From assembly GCF_042680685.1 (NCBI RefSeq), contig NZ_JBHUEA010000006.1, positions 1 through 64,000 of the forward strand: a stretch of DNA of 64,000 bases, written 5' to 3'. Below are positions 17,636 to 25,590 of the stretch, one piece after another. Position 1 is the stretch's first letter, and the number at the start of each line of letters is the position of its first letter. The position numbers and the translations under genes were made by a program. The notes below the pieces were generated by a model that saw only the letters and a program-made list of their open reading frames with translations, did not search any database and was not told the origin of the DNA. This stretch comes from Amnibacterium endophyticum (GTDB lineage Bacteria > Actinomycetota > Actinomycetes > Actinomycetales > Microbacteriaceae).

Positions 17636-18501
17636 TGGTGCGTTCGTTCGCGGACCGGCTCGGGCAGGCGTTCGCCGACCACGGGCACCTCTGCGTCGGC
17701 ATCGATCCGCACGAGTACCTGCTGGCGGAGTGGGGGCTGCCCGTCTCCGCCGTCGGCGCACACGAGTTCGGGCTGCGGGTCGTCGAGGCGTGCGCGGGCC
17801 GGGTCGGGATCGTGAAGCCGCAGGTGGCCTTCTACGAGCGCTTCGGCTCGATCGGCTACAAGGTGCTCGAGGACGTGCTGAAGGAGGCGCGCGACGCGGG
17901 GCTCGTCATCGTCGGCGACGTCAAGCGCGGCGACCTCGGCTCGACCCTGGAGGCTTACGGCCAGGCGTGGCTCACGCCAGGCTCGCCGCTCGAGGTCGAC
18001 GCGATGACGATCAGCGCCTACCAGGGCTTCGGGGCGCTGCGGAGCCCCCTCGACCTCGCCGCCCGCTACGGCAAGGGGCTGTTCGTGCTGTCCGCGACGT
18101 CGAACCCGGAGGCGCTGGCGGTGCAGACGGCGACGATCACGCGCGAGGCGCAGTCGGGCAAGACCCTCGCCGGGGCGCTCGCGAGCCGGGTCGTCAACTG
18201 GAACCGCACGCACTCGGAGGGCAGCCCGATCGGCTCGATCGGCGTCGTGCTCGGCGCCACCGTCGACTTCGTCGAGTACGGCATCGACCTGGCGCAGCTC
18301 GCCGCCGAGCCCGCAGCGCCCATCCTCGCGCCCGGCTTCGGCTACCAGGGCGCGCAGTTCAGCGACGTGAAGCGCCTCTTCGGCGTCGCGGCGGGCACGA
18401 CGATCGTCACCGCCTCCCGCAGCATCCTCGCCTCCGGCCCGGGCGGGCTCGGCGAGTCGATCGCGCGGCAGTCCTCGCTGCTGGGGGAGGCGATCGCGTG
18501 A
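17635..18501 (+). CDS. pyrF: Orotidine 5'-phosphate decarboxylase (type 2)
   Basis: 288 aa. It converts OMP to UMP. The type 2 form is recognised by CVGIDPHEYLL, GIVKPQVAFYERFG and the catalytic VGDVKRGDLGST, with APGFGYQGAQF late in the barrel. The ATG shares a base with the carB stop. It ends the operon; pyrD and pyrE are not in the window. Confidence 0.95.
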   Translation: MVRSFADRLGQAFADHGHLCVGIDPHEYLLAEWGLPVSAVGAHEFGLRVVEACAGRVGIVKPQVAFYERFGSIGYKVLEDVLKEARDAGLVIVGDVKRGDLGSTLEAYGQAWLTPGSPLEVDAMTISAYQGFGALRSPLDLAARYGKGLFVLSATSNPEALAVQTATITREAQSGKTLAGALASRVVNWNRTHSEGSPIGSIGVVLGATVDFVEYGIDLAQLAAEPAAPILAPGFGYQGAQFSDVKRLFGVAAGTTIVTASRSILASGPGGLGESIARQSSLLGEAIA

Positions 18502-18514
18502 GACCGGTGCAGCC

Positions 18515-19414
18515 GTGGTGAACCCGCCCGAGGTCGACCGGCTCGCCGGCTCCCGGGCCGCGGTCGCGGCCCGCCGCGCCCGCGCGGAGGTGAAGCGGCA
18601 GGTGTCGAGCGGCGAGCGCAGCGCCAGCGAGGTGCTGTCGGCCGCCGCGCGGGACGGCGCCCAGCCGGAGTCGACCCTGCGGGTCAGCGAGCTGATCGGC
18701 TCCATCCCGTGGCTCGGGCCGACGAGGACCGCGAAGATCATGCAGGAGCTGAAGATCTCGCCGTCGAAGCGCCTCGGCGGGCTCGGCGTGCACCAGTACC
18801 AGCGGCTCCACGAGTTCCTCGTCCGCCGGCAGGCGCCGCGCCGGGCGGGGGAGGAGCGGCCCGTGAGCCGCCTCGTGGTGCTCGCCGGGCCGACCGCCGT
18901 CGGCAAGGGCACGGTCGCCGGGTACATCCGGGAGCACTACCCGGAGGTGCTGCTGTCGATCAGCGCGACGACCCGGCCGCCCCGGCCGGGCGAGATCGAC
19001 GGGGTCACCTACTACTTCCTCACCGACGCGCAGTTCGACGGCATGGTCGAGACGAACCAGTTCCTCGAGCACGCGACGGTGCACAACGCCTACCGCTACG
19101 GCACGCCCCGCGCGCCGATCGAGTCCGCGATCGAGTCCGGCCGCAGCGTGCTGCTCGAGATCGACATCCAGGGCGCGCGGCAGGTGCGCGAGGCGTTCCC
19201 CGAGGCCCGGCTCGTGTTCCTGCTGCCGCCGACCTGGGACGAGCTGGTGCGCCGCCTCACCGGGCGCGGCACCGAGTCGCCCGAGGAGCAGCAGCGCAGG
19301 CTCGAGACCGCCCGCGTCGAGCTGGCGGCCCAGGACGAGTTCGACGCGGCCGTCGTGAACCGCGACGTCGGCGAGGCGGCCCGCGAGGTCGTGGACTTGA
19401 TGACTCTCTCGTAG
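18515..19414 (+). CDS. gmk: Fusion of actinobacterial integration host factor (mIHF) and guanylate kinase
   Basis: 299 aa in one open frame. Residues 1 to about 105 are an mIHF domain (ALAAR-like ARRARAEVKRQVSSGERSAS, then SELIGSIPWLGPTRTAKIMQ and SPSKRLGGLGVHQ), an S13-like helix-two-turn-helix DNA-binding unit. A short basic linker (RRQAPRRAGEERP) leads to guanylate kinase from about 117: P-loop GPTAVGKGT, SISATTRPPRPGEIDGVTYY, LEIDIQGARQVR and RLTGRGTESPEEQQRRL. Normally mIHF and Gmk are separate neighbours. A strong Shine-Dalgarno GGGGGAGGAG (about 18847-18856) precedes an in-frame GTG at 18863, so free Gmk may also be made. GMP to GDP is the kinase reaction. The start is GTG 18515; GTG 18518 is next. 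Confidence 0.9.
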   Translation: MVNPPEVDRLAGSRAAVAARRARAEVKRQVSSGERSASEVLSAAARDGAQPESTLRVSELIGSIPWLGPTRTAKIMQELKISPSKRLGGLGVHQYQRLHEFLVRRQAPRRAGEERPVSRLVVLAGPTAVGKGTVAGYIREHYPEVLLSISATTRPPRPGEIDGVTYYFLTDAQFDGMVETNQFLEHATVHNAYRYGTPRAPIESAIESGRSVLLEIDIQGARQVREAFPEARLVFLLPPTWDELVRRLTGRGTESPEEQQRRLETARVELAAQDEFDAAVVNRDVGEAAREVVDLMTLS

Positions 19415-19550
19415 GACCCGGCAGGACGGTCCGAGTCGCGACCCGTCGCTCCGCTCGGGGCCCCGCCTCGGCCCGCCGGGCGATCGGCTCCTGCGTCGCC
19501 GCGCCCGCCGGGCGCCGCTCACGCGGCGGCTCGCTGCGCTCGCGGTCCGG

Positions 19551-19556
19551 TATCCT
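19551..19556 (+). promoter_or_regulatory. -10 box for rpoZ
   Basis: TATCCT lies about 30 nt before the rpoZ ATG in the 171-bp gap after gmk. No clear -35 is seen. The rest of the gap is GC-rich sequence with short simple repeats and no gene. Confidence 0.5.
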
Positions 19557-19585
19557 CGAGGGTCGCCGAATCGAACGGAGCACGC

Positions 19586-19879
19586 ATGTCCAGCACCAAG
19601 GGGATCATCGACCCGCCCATCGACGAGCTGCTGACGAAGGTCGACTCGAAGTACGGCCTGGTCATCTTCGCGTCCAAGCGCGCGCGGCAGATCAACGACT
19701 ACTACGCGGACCTGCACGAGGGCAGCCTGTTCGACAACGTCGGCCCGCTCGTCGAGTCCTCGATCGAGGACAAGCCGCTGTCGGTCGCGCTCCGCGAGAT
19801 CAACGACGACAAGCTCCGCATCACGGCCGTCGACCAGGCGCCCGAGGTCGACGAGCCCGCCGACGACGAGCAGCTCTGA
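19586..19879 (+). CDS. rpoZ: DNA-directed RNA polymerase omega subunit
   Basis: 97 aa. Omega helps fold and retain the beta' subunit in RNA polymerase. The N-terminal half shows the family core GIIDPPIDELLTKVDSKYGL and IFASKRARQIN, followed by the actinobacterial KPLSVALREI segment and an acidic tail. It lies between gmk and coaBC, the usual actinobacterial order. Confidence 0.93.
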   Translation: MSSTKGIIDPPIDELLTKVDSKYGLVIFASKRARQINDYYADLHEGSLFDNVGPLVESSIEDKPLSVALREINDDKLRITAVDQAPEVDEPADDEQL

Positions 19880-19905
19880 GCCGCTCGGCCTGACCGGTCG
19901 CTGAC

Positions 19906-21138
19906 GTGAAGGCGGTCGTCGGGATCTCGGGCGGCATCGCCGCCTACAAGGCGGTCGGCGTCGTCCGGGCGCTCGTGCTCGCGGGGCACGACGTGCACGT
20001 CGTGCCGACCGCGGCGGCGCTGCGCTTCGTCGGGCGTCCGACGCTCGAGGCGATCAGCCGCAACCCGGTCGAGTCCGACCTGTACGAGGGCGTCGCCGAG
20101 GTGCGGCACGTGGCGCTCGGCCAGAGCGCCGACCTGATCGTGATCGCCCCCGCGACCGCCAACACGCTCGCGCGGCTCGCCGCCGGTCTCGCGGACGACC
20201 TGCTCGGCACGACCGTGCTCGCCTCCGCGGCCCCGCTCGTCGTGGCGCCCGCGATGCACACCGAGATGTGGGAGCACGCGGCGACGCAGGCCAACGTGCG
20301 CACCCTCGAGCAGCGCGGCGTCGTGCTGGTCGGTCCCGTGTCCGGGCAGCTGACCGGGCAGGACGCGGGCGTCGGCCGGATGGCGGAGCCGGCCGACATC
20401 GTCGCCGCGGCGCTCGACGCCGCGATCGCCGCGAACCCGGACCTCGACCGCGCCGTCCCGCCGCCGCCCCCGGACGACTCGCTCGCGGGCAAGCGGGTGC
20501 TGATCACCGCCGGCGGCACGCGGGAGGCGCTCGATCCGGTCCGCTTCCTCGGCAACGCCTCCACCGGCCGCCAGGGGGTGTCGCTCGCCGAGGCGGCCCG
20601 CGACCGCGGCGCCGAGGTCGTGCTCGTCGCGGCCAACCTCGAGGTGCCCGCGCCGGCCGGCGTCGAGCTCGTGACCGTCGTGTCCGCCGAGGAGCTGCTG
20701 GCCGCCGCACGCCGTGAGGCGGACCGCGCGGACCTCGTGGTGATGGCCGCCGCCGTCGCCGACTACCGGCCCGCGACCACCGCGCCGCTCAAGCTGAAGA
20801 AGGCCGACCTCGGCGAGCGCGTGTCCGTCGAGCTGGTCCGGAACCCGGACGTGCTCGCGACGCTCGCCGCCGAGCGGCCGCGCGCCGACCAGGTGGTCGT
20901 GGGCTTCGCCGCCGAGACGGAGGCGGACCCGGAACGGCTGCTCGCCCTCGGGCGGGAGAAGCTCGCCGCCAAGGGCGCCGACTTCCTCGTCGTGAACCGG
21001 GTCGGCTTCGACCGCGGCTTCGGCGAGGGCGCGACGCGGGTCGCCGTGCTCGGCCGGGGCGGCGACGTCGTCGCGGAGGCGGAGGGCGACAAGCCGTCGG
21101 TGGCCGCTGCCATCCTCGACGCGGTCGCTCCGCGCTGA
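19906..21138 (+). CDS. coaBC: Phosphopantothenoylcysteine decarboxylase / phosphopantothenate-cysteine ligase
   Basis: 410 aa, GTG start. It performs two steps of CoA synthesis. The N-terminal flavin decarboxylase (CoaC, about 1-180) has VGISGGIAAYKA, ATANTLARLAAGLADDLL and PAMHTEMWEHAATQ, where His replaces the Asn of the E. coli PxMNxxMW motif, as in other actinobacteria. The C-terminal CTP-dependent ligase (CoaB) begins near GKRVLITAGGTREALDPVR with the ASTGRQGVSLA turn and the later KLKK segment. It is followed 29 nt later by metK. Confidence 0.95.
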   Translation: MKAVVGISGGIAAYKAVGVVRALVLAGHDVHVVPTAAALRFVGRPTLEAISRNPVESDLYEGVAEVRHVALGQSADLIVIAPATANTLARLAAGLADDLLGTTVLASAAPLVVAPAMHTEMWEHAATQANVRTLEQRGVVLVGPVSGQLTGQDAGVGRMAEPADIVAAALDAAIAANPDLDRAVPPPPPDDSLAGKRVLITAGGTREALDPVRFLGNASTGRQGVSLAEAARDRGAEVVLVAANLEVPAPAGVELVTVVSAEELLAAARREADRADLVVMAAAVADYRPATTAPLKLKKADLGERVSVELVRNPDVLATLAAERPRADQVVVGFAAETEADPERLLALGREKLAAKGADFLVVNRVGFDRGFGEGATRVAVLGRGGDVVAEAEGDKPSVAAAILDAVAPR

Positions 21139-21167
21139 CCGCACCCGCCCTCCTGTCTGGAACCGTC

Positions 21168-22355
21168 ATGCCCCTGCGCCTGTTCACGTCCGAGTCCGTC
21201 ACCCCGGGCCACCCCGACAAGATCTGCGACCAGATCTCCGACAGCGTCCTCGACGCCCTCGTCGCGCAGGACCCGCACGCCCGCGTCGCGGTGGAGACGC
21301 TCGTCACGACCGGGCTCGTGCACGTCGCCGGCGAGGTGTCCACGACCGGGTACGCCGACATCCCCGGCATCGTCCGCGACCGCATCCGCGCCATCGGCTA
21401 CGACTCGTCGGACCAGAGCTTCGACGGCTCCACCTGCGGCGTGACCGTGTCGATCGGCTCGCAGTCCGTCGACATCGCCCGCGGCGTCGACCGCGCCGTC
21501 GAGGCCCGTGGCGGGTCCTCCGACGCGTACGACCAGCTGGGCGCCGGCGACCAGGGGATCATGTTCGGCTACGCCGTCCGCGAGACGCCGGAGCTGATGC
21601 CGATCCCGGTCGCGCTCGCCCACCGGCTCGCCCAGCGGCTGACCGAGGTGCGCCGGTCGGGCGATCTGACCTACCTGCGGCCCGACGGCAAGACCCAGGT
21701 AACCGTCGGCTACGACGGCGAGCGCGCCGTGAGCGTCGAGGCGGTCGTCGTGTCGACGCAGCACGCCCCGTGGATCGCGACCGCGGAGCTGCAGGACGAC
21801 GTGCGGCGCCTGGTCGTCGAGCCGGTGCTCGCCGGGTCGGGCCTCGACGTCGGGTCCCCGACGCTCCACATCAACCCCTCCGGCCGCTTCGAGGTCGGCG
21901 GCCCGAAGGCGGACGCGGGGCTGACGGGCCGCAAGATCATCGTCGACACCTACGGCGGCGCCGCCCGCCACGGCGGCGGCGCCTTCAGCGGCAAGGACCC
22001 GTCGAAGGTCGACCGGTCCGCCGCCTACGCGATGCGGTGGGTCGCGAAGAACGCGGTGGCCGCCGGGCTCGCCGACCGGCTCGAGCTGCAGGTCGCCTAC
22101 GCCATCGGCGCGAGCTCGCCCGTCGGCCTGTACGCCGAGACCTTCGGCACGGCGCACGTGCCGGAGGAGCGGATCGTGTCCGCCGTCCGCGAGGTCTTCG
22201 ACCTGCGACCGGCCGCGATCATCGACGCGCTCGACCTGCGACGGCCGATCTACGCGCAGACCGCCGCATTCGGCCACTTCGGCCGCGAGCTGCCGGACTT
22301 CACCTGGGAGCGCACGGACCGCGCGGCCGACCTGGCCTCCGCCGCCGGCCTGTAG
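21168..22355 (+). CDS. metK: S-adenosylmethionine synthase
   Basis: 395 aa. It forms SAM from methionine and ATP. Signatures are FTSESVTPGHPDKICDQISD at the N-terminus, GAGDQGIMFGYA (MAT signature 1, about residue 125) and GGGAFSGKDPSKVDRSAAY (signature 2, about residue 267). The start ATG has only a poor ribosome site. Confidence 0.97.
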   Translation: MPLRLFTSESVTPGHPDKICDQISDSVLDALVAQDPHARVAVETLVTTGLVHVAGEVSTTGYADIPGIVRDRIRAIGYDSSDQSFDGSTCGVTVSIGSQSVDIARGVDRAVEARGGSSDAYDQLGAGDQGIMFGYAVRETPELMPIPVALAHRLAQRLTEVRRSGDLTYLRPDGKTQVTVGYDGERAVSVEAVVVSTQHAPWIATAELQDDVRRLVVEPVLAGSGLDVGSPTLHINPSGRFEVGGPKADAGLTGRKIIVDTYGGAARHGGGAFSGKDPSKVDRSAAYAMRWVAKNAVAAGLADRLELQVAYAIGASSPVGLYAETFGTAHVPEERIVSAVREVFDLRPAAIIDALDLRRPIYAQTAAFGHFGRELPDFTWERTDRAADLASAAGL

Positions 22356-22360
22356 CCGCC

Positions 22361-24238
22361 GTGGCCGACGACGCCGGTCGGAGCGGGAGCGCGGCGAGCC
22401 AAGGGACCGCTCCGGCCGGCGGACCCGACCCCCAGGACCTCAGCTCCGCGCCGACCGGATCCCGCCCGTCGGTCGCGAAGGTCGCCCTCGACTCGCCGCT
22501 GCCGCGTCTCGACCACCTCTTCGACTACCGGGTCCCCGAGTCGCTGGCGGACGAGGTGCGGCCCGGCGTCCGCGTGAAGGTGCCGCTGCGGAGCGCCGGC
22601 CGCGTCGCCGACGGGTACGTCGTCGCGCTCGCGGACACGACGGACGCGCCGGGGGAGCTGAACCCGATCGACCGCGTCCTCTCCCCGGCACCGGTGCTCG
22701 CCCCCGAGGTGTGGCGTCTCGCGCGCGCGGTCGCGGACCGCGCCGCCGGGGTCGCGAGCGACGTCCTGCGCCTCGCGGTGCCGAAGCGGCAGGCGCGCGT
22801 CGAGCAGCGCTGGGCGCCGGCCGATCCGCCGCCGCCGATCGAGGTGGAGCCCGATCCCCTCGCGGACGCGCTCCTCGGCGGTGGGCGGGTCGCCGCGCTG
22901 CCGACCCCGCACCAGGTCGCGGTCGGCGCGGACTGGCCCGCCGGCTGGGCCGTCGACGTCGCCCGCGTCGCCGCCGCCGTCGCGGCGAAGGGGCGCACGA
23001 CGATCGTCGCCGTCCCGGACCGGCGCGACCTCGACCAGCTCGAGCAGGTGCTCTGCGCCGGCCCCGCCGCGTCGCTCGTCCTGCGGATCGACGCCACCCG
23101 CACCCCGGCCGCGCGCTCCCGCGCGCACCTCTCGGCGCTGCAGCCCGGCCCGCACGTCGTCATCGGCAACCGCTCCGCCGTGTACGCGCCCGCGGCGGAG
23201 CTCGGCGCGATCATCGTGTGGGAGGAGGCCGACCCGTTCCTCGACGAACCGCTCGCGCCCTACGCGAACGCCCGGGACGTCGCCCTGCTGCGGCAGGAGC
23301 AGTCCGGCGCCGGCCTGCTCCTGCTCTCCTCGAGCCGCTCCTCCACGGTCGAGCGGCTGGTGCGCCTCGGCTGGCTCACCGACTGGCCGACGCCGCGGGG
23401 ACGCCCGCAGGTCGTGCTGACGCCGGACGACCCGGCGACCGGCGCCGGCCCCGGCAGGCGCATCCCGTCGGCCGCCTACCGCGCCGCCCAGCAGGCGATC
23501 CAGGCCGGCCCGGTGCTGGTCCAGGTCGCCCGTCCCGGCGACGCGGCGCTGCGGGCGCTGCGCGCCGGCGAGGCGCCGATGCCGATCGACGCGGGCCGCA
23601 CCGCCCACGAGCTCGGCCGGGCCTTCCCGCGCGTCCCCGTGCTGGTCGCCGACGGCGACCACGTGCACGACACCGTCGGCCCGGAACCCCGCCTCGTCGT
23701 CGCCACCCGCGGCGCCGAGCCCCGCGCGCCCGGCGGCTACCGCGCCGTGCTGCTGCTCGACGGCACCCGGATGCTGCTGCGCGAGTCGCTGTGGGTCGCG
23801 GAGGACTGCCTGCGCTGGTGGTCCGCCGCCGCCACCCTCGCCGCCCCCGACGCGCCCGTGCACCTCGTCGGCGTCACCGGCGACGTGGCCACCGCGCTCG
23901 CCACCTGGCGGTCCCCGGACTTCGCCGCCCGCCAGCTCGCCGACCGCCGCGTCCTCCGCTTCCCGCCCGCCGTGCGCACCGCCGTCGCCACCGGCCCCGT
24001 CCCGGCCGTGGAGGAGCTGCTCGAGGCCTGGACCGCCGCAGGCGCCGACCTCGTCACCCGCAGCACCCGCGACGGCGCCGAGCGCGCCGTCATACGCTTC
24101 CCGACCGCCGCCGGCGCCCGCGTCGCCGGCACCGCCAAGTCCGCGCTGCTCAAGCACGGCTCGGCGCGCCGACCCCGACCGCCCGCCCCGCCGCCCCCGG
24201 TGCTGCGCGTGCGCTTCGACCCCCACGAGCCGTTCTGA
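22361..24238 (+). CDS. priA: Helicase-deficient PriA-like primosomal protein N'
   Basis: 625 aa, GTG start 5 nt after metK. The N-terminal DNA-binding domain is intact (VALDSPLPRLDHLFDYRVPE, VKVPLRS.GRVADGYVVAL). The remaining superfamily 2 region is recognisable but degenerate: there is no GxGKT Walker A, the DEEH box reads WEEADP, and the paired CxxC zinc cysteines are missing (only two isolated cysteines remain). Actinobacterial PriA proteins are known to lack helicase motifs, so this is expected rather than a recent inactivation. Its role is likely structural in restart of replication, inferred from the family. About 25 low-complexity residues precede the conserved part. Confidence 0.9.
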   Translation: MADDAGRSGSAASQGTAPAGGPDPQDLSSAPTGSRPSVAKVALDSPLPRLDHLFDYRVPESLADEVRPGVRVKVPLRSAGRVADGYVVALADTTDAPGELNPIDRVLSPAPVLAPEVWRLARAVADRAAGVASDVLRLAVPKRQARVEQRWAPADPPPPIEVEPDPLADALLGGGRVAALPTPHQVAVGADWPAGWAVDVARVAAAVAAKGRTTIVAVPDRRDLDQLEQVLCAGPAASLVLRIDATRTPAARSRAHLSALQPGPHVVIGNRSAVYAPAAELGAIIVWEEADPFLDEPLAPYANARDVALLRQEQSGAGLLLLSSSRSSTVERLVRLGWLTDWPTPRGRPQVVLTPDDPATGAGPGRRIPSAAYRAAQQAIQAGPVLVQVARPGDAALRALRAGEAPMPIDAGRTAHELGRAFPRVPVLVADGDHVHDTVGPEPRLVVATRGAEPRAPGGYRAVLLLDGTRMLLRESLWVAEDCLRWWSAAATLAAPDAPVHLVGVTGDVATALATWRSPDFAARQLADRRVLRFPPAVRTAVATGPVPAVEELLEAWTAAGADLVTRSTRDGAERAVIRFPTAAGARVAGTAKSALLKHGSARRPRPPAPPPPVLRVRFDPHEPF

Positions 24239-24274
24239 TTCTTGTGGAGCGCCTGGGTCGCGACCGGCTCTGTG

Positions 24275-24392
24275 TTCTCTGGAGCGCCCGGGTCGCGACC
24301 GGCTTCGCCGGCCCCGTCCCGGGTGCTGCGGCTTCGCTCCGCTGCGCCGCGGTCTTCGGCGGCATGAGCCGCCGGGGCGCTTCGCGCCCTGC
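24275..24392 (+). repeat. 118-bp direct repeat, copy 1
   Basis: Matches copy 2 at 24430-24547 at about 95 % identity with no net length change; the period is 155 bp. It contains the inverted element GGCGGCATGAGCCGCC. A partial 5' copy precedes it at about 24243-24272. Confidence 0.85.
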
Positions 24393-24429
24393 TCGTGCTG
24401 GGGGCGGCGGCGCCGCGCCCGGCTCGGTC

Positions 24430-24547
24430 TTCTCTGGAGCGCCCGGGCCGCGACCGGCTTCGCCGGCCCCGTCCCGGGTGCTGCGGCTCCGCTGCGCTGC
24501 GCCGCGGTTCTCGGCGGCATGAGCCGCCGGGGCGCTTCGCGCCCTGC
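24430..24547 (+). repeat. 118-bp direct repeat, copy 2
   Basis: Second copy of the 24275-24392 unit. A further fragment of the unit (GCGACCGGCTTCGCCGGCCC and the GGTGCTGCG end) recurs at about 24569-24609. Confidence 0.85.
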
Positions 24548-24681
24548 CGCGCGACGGTGCGGCGGCGCCGCGACCGGCTTCGCCGGCCCCGTCGCCGCCG
24601 AGGTGCTGCGCGCCCGGCTCGTGCCGCTGCTCGGGAGGGGGCGCTGCTCGACGGCGTCGGCGGGGTGGCAGGCTTGGGGGG

Positions 24682-25590
24682 ATGCGCCTGATCTTCGCCG
24701 GTACGCCGGATGCGGCCGTGCCGGCGCTCGAGGCGTTCGCCGCGTCGCAGCACGAGATCGTCCGCGTCGTCACCCGGCCGCCCGCACCGCTCGGGCGCAA
24801 GCGGGTCGTCATGCCCTCGCCGGTCCACGCGGCCGCCGACCGGCTCGGCCTGCCGGTGCTGCCCGCAGCCCGCCTCGACGCGGACGCCACCGCGCGGCTC
24901 ACCGCGGATGCGGCCGACCTCGCCGTCGTCGTCGCCTACGGCGGCCTCGTCCGCGAGCCCCTGCTGTCCGCGCCCGTGCACGGCTGGATCAACCTCCACT
25001 TCTCGCTGCTGCCCCGCTGGCGCGGCGCCGCACCCGTGCAGCACGCGCTCATCGCCGGCGACCGCACCACCGGCGTCGACGTCTTCCGCCTCGAGGCCGG
25101 CCTCGACACCGGCCCGGTCGTCGCGCGCGAGGCCGTCCCGATCGTCCCCGACGAGACCGCCGCCGCGCTGCTGCCCAGGCTCGCCGGCATCGGCGCCCGC
25201 GTGCTCGCCGCCGCGGTCGACCGCATCGCCGACGGGTCCGCCGCCTTCGCCCCGCAGGCCGGTGCGGCGACGGCCGCGCCGAAGCTCTCGCTCGACGACG
25301 GACGGCTCGACTGGACGCTCCCGGCGCAGCGGGTGCACGATCGCTACCGCGGCTGCACCCCCGAGCCCGGCGCCTGGACCACGGCGGGGGAGCGGCGCCT
25401 CAAGGTGCTCGAGGCCGCACTCGCGCCCGAGGCGGCCCTGGACCCGGGCGAGCTCGGCGGCGAGCGGGAGGTGCTGGTCGGCTGCGGCGAGGGCGCGCTG
25501 CCGCTGCTGCGGGTGCAGCCGGAGGGCCGGGGGGCGATGCCCGCGGCCGACTGGCGGCGCGGGCTCGGGGCCGCGGTGCGGCTCTCGTGA
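24682..25590 (+). CDS. fmt: Methionyl-tRNA formyltransferase
   Basis: 302 aa. It formylates initiator Met-tRNA with 10-formyl-THF. The N-terminal domain begins RLIFAGTPDAAVPALEAF, and the catalytic core is NLHFSLLPRWRGAAPVQ with the Asn, His and later Asp (DTGPV) of the active site. The C-terminal OB-like domain starts near 205 (APKLSLDDGRLDW). Peptide deformylase is not adjacent here. A G-run before the ATG may serve as ribosome site. The stop overlaps rsmB as GTGA. Confidence 0.95.
   Translation: MRLIFAGTPDAAVPALEAFAASQHEIVRVVTRPPAPLGRKRVVMPSPVHAAADRLGLPVLPAARLDADATARLTADAADLAVVVAYGGLVREPLLSAPVHGWINLHFSLLPRWRGAAPVQHALIAGDRTTGVDVFRLEAGLDTGPVVAREAVPIVPDETAAALLPRLAGIGARVLAAAVDRIADGSAAFAPQAGAATAAPKLSLDDGRLDWTLPAQRVHDRYRGCTPEPGAWTTAGERRLKVLEAALAPEAALDPGELGGEREVLVGCGEGALPLLRVQPEGRGAMPAADWRRGLGAAVRLS

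Larger units (their letters stand above)
24239..24681. other. Gene-free gap of 443 bp filled by repeats
   Basis: Between priA and fmt there is no convincing gene. The space is occupied by two long direct repeats and partial copies (see the repeat entries), built of short palindromic pieces such as CGGCTTCGCCGG. A near-consensus -10 (CAGGCT, 24669-24674) lies 7 nt before the fmt ATG. Confidence 0.75.

Noticed and set aside
13943..17761. A 1272-codon open frame antisense to carB
   Set aside because: It is a frame shadow of carB with no recognisable motif; the sense strand is fully explained.
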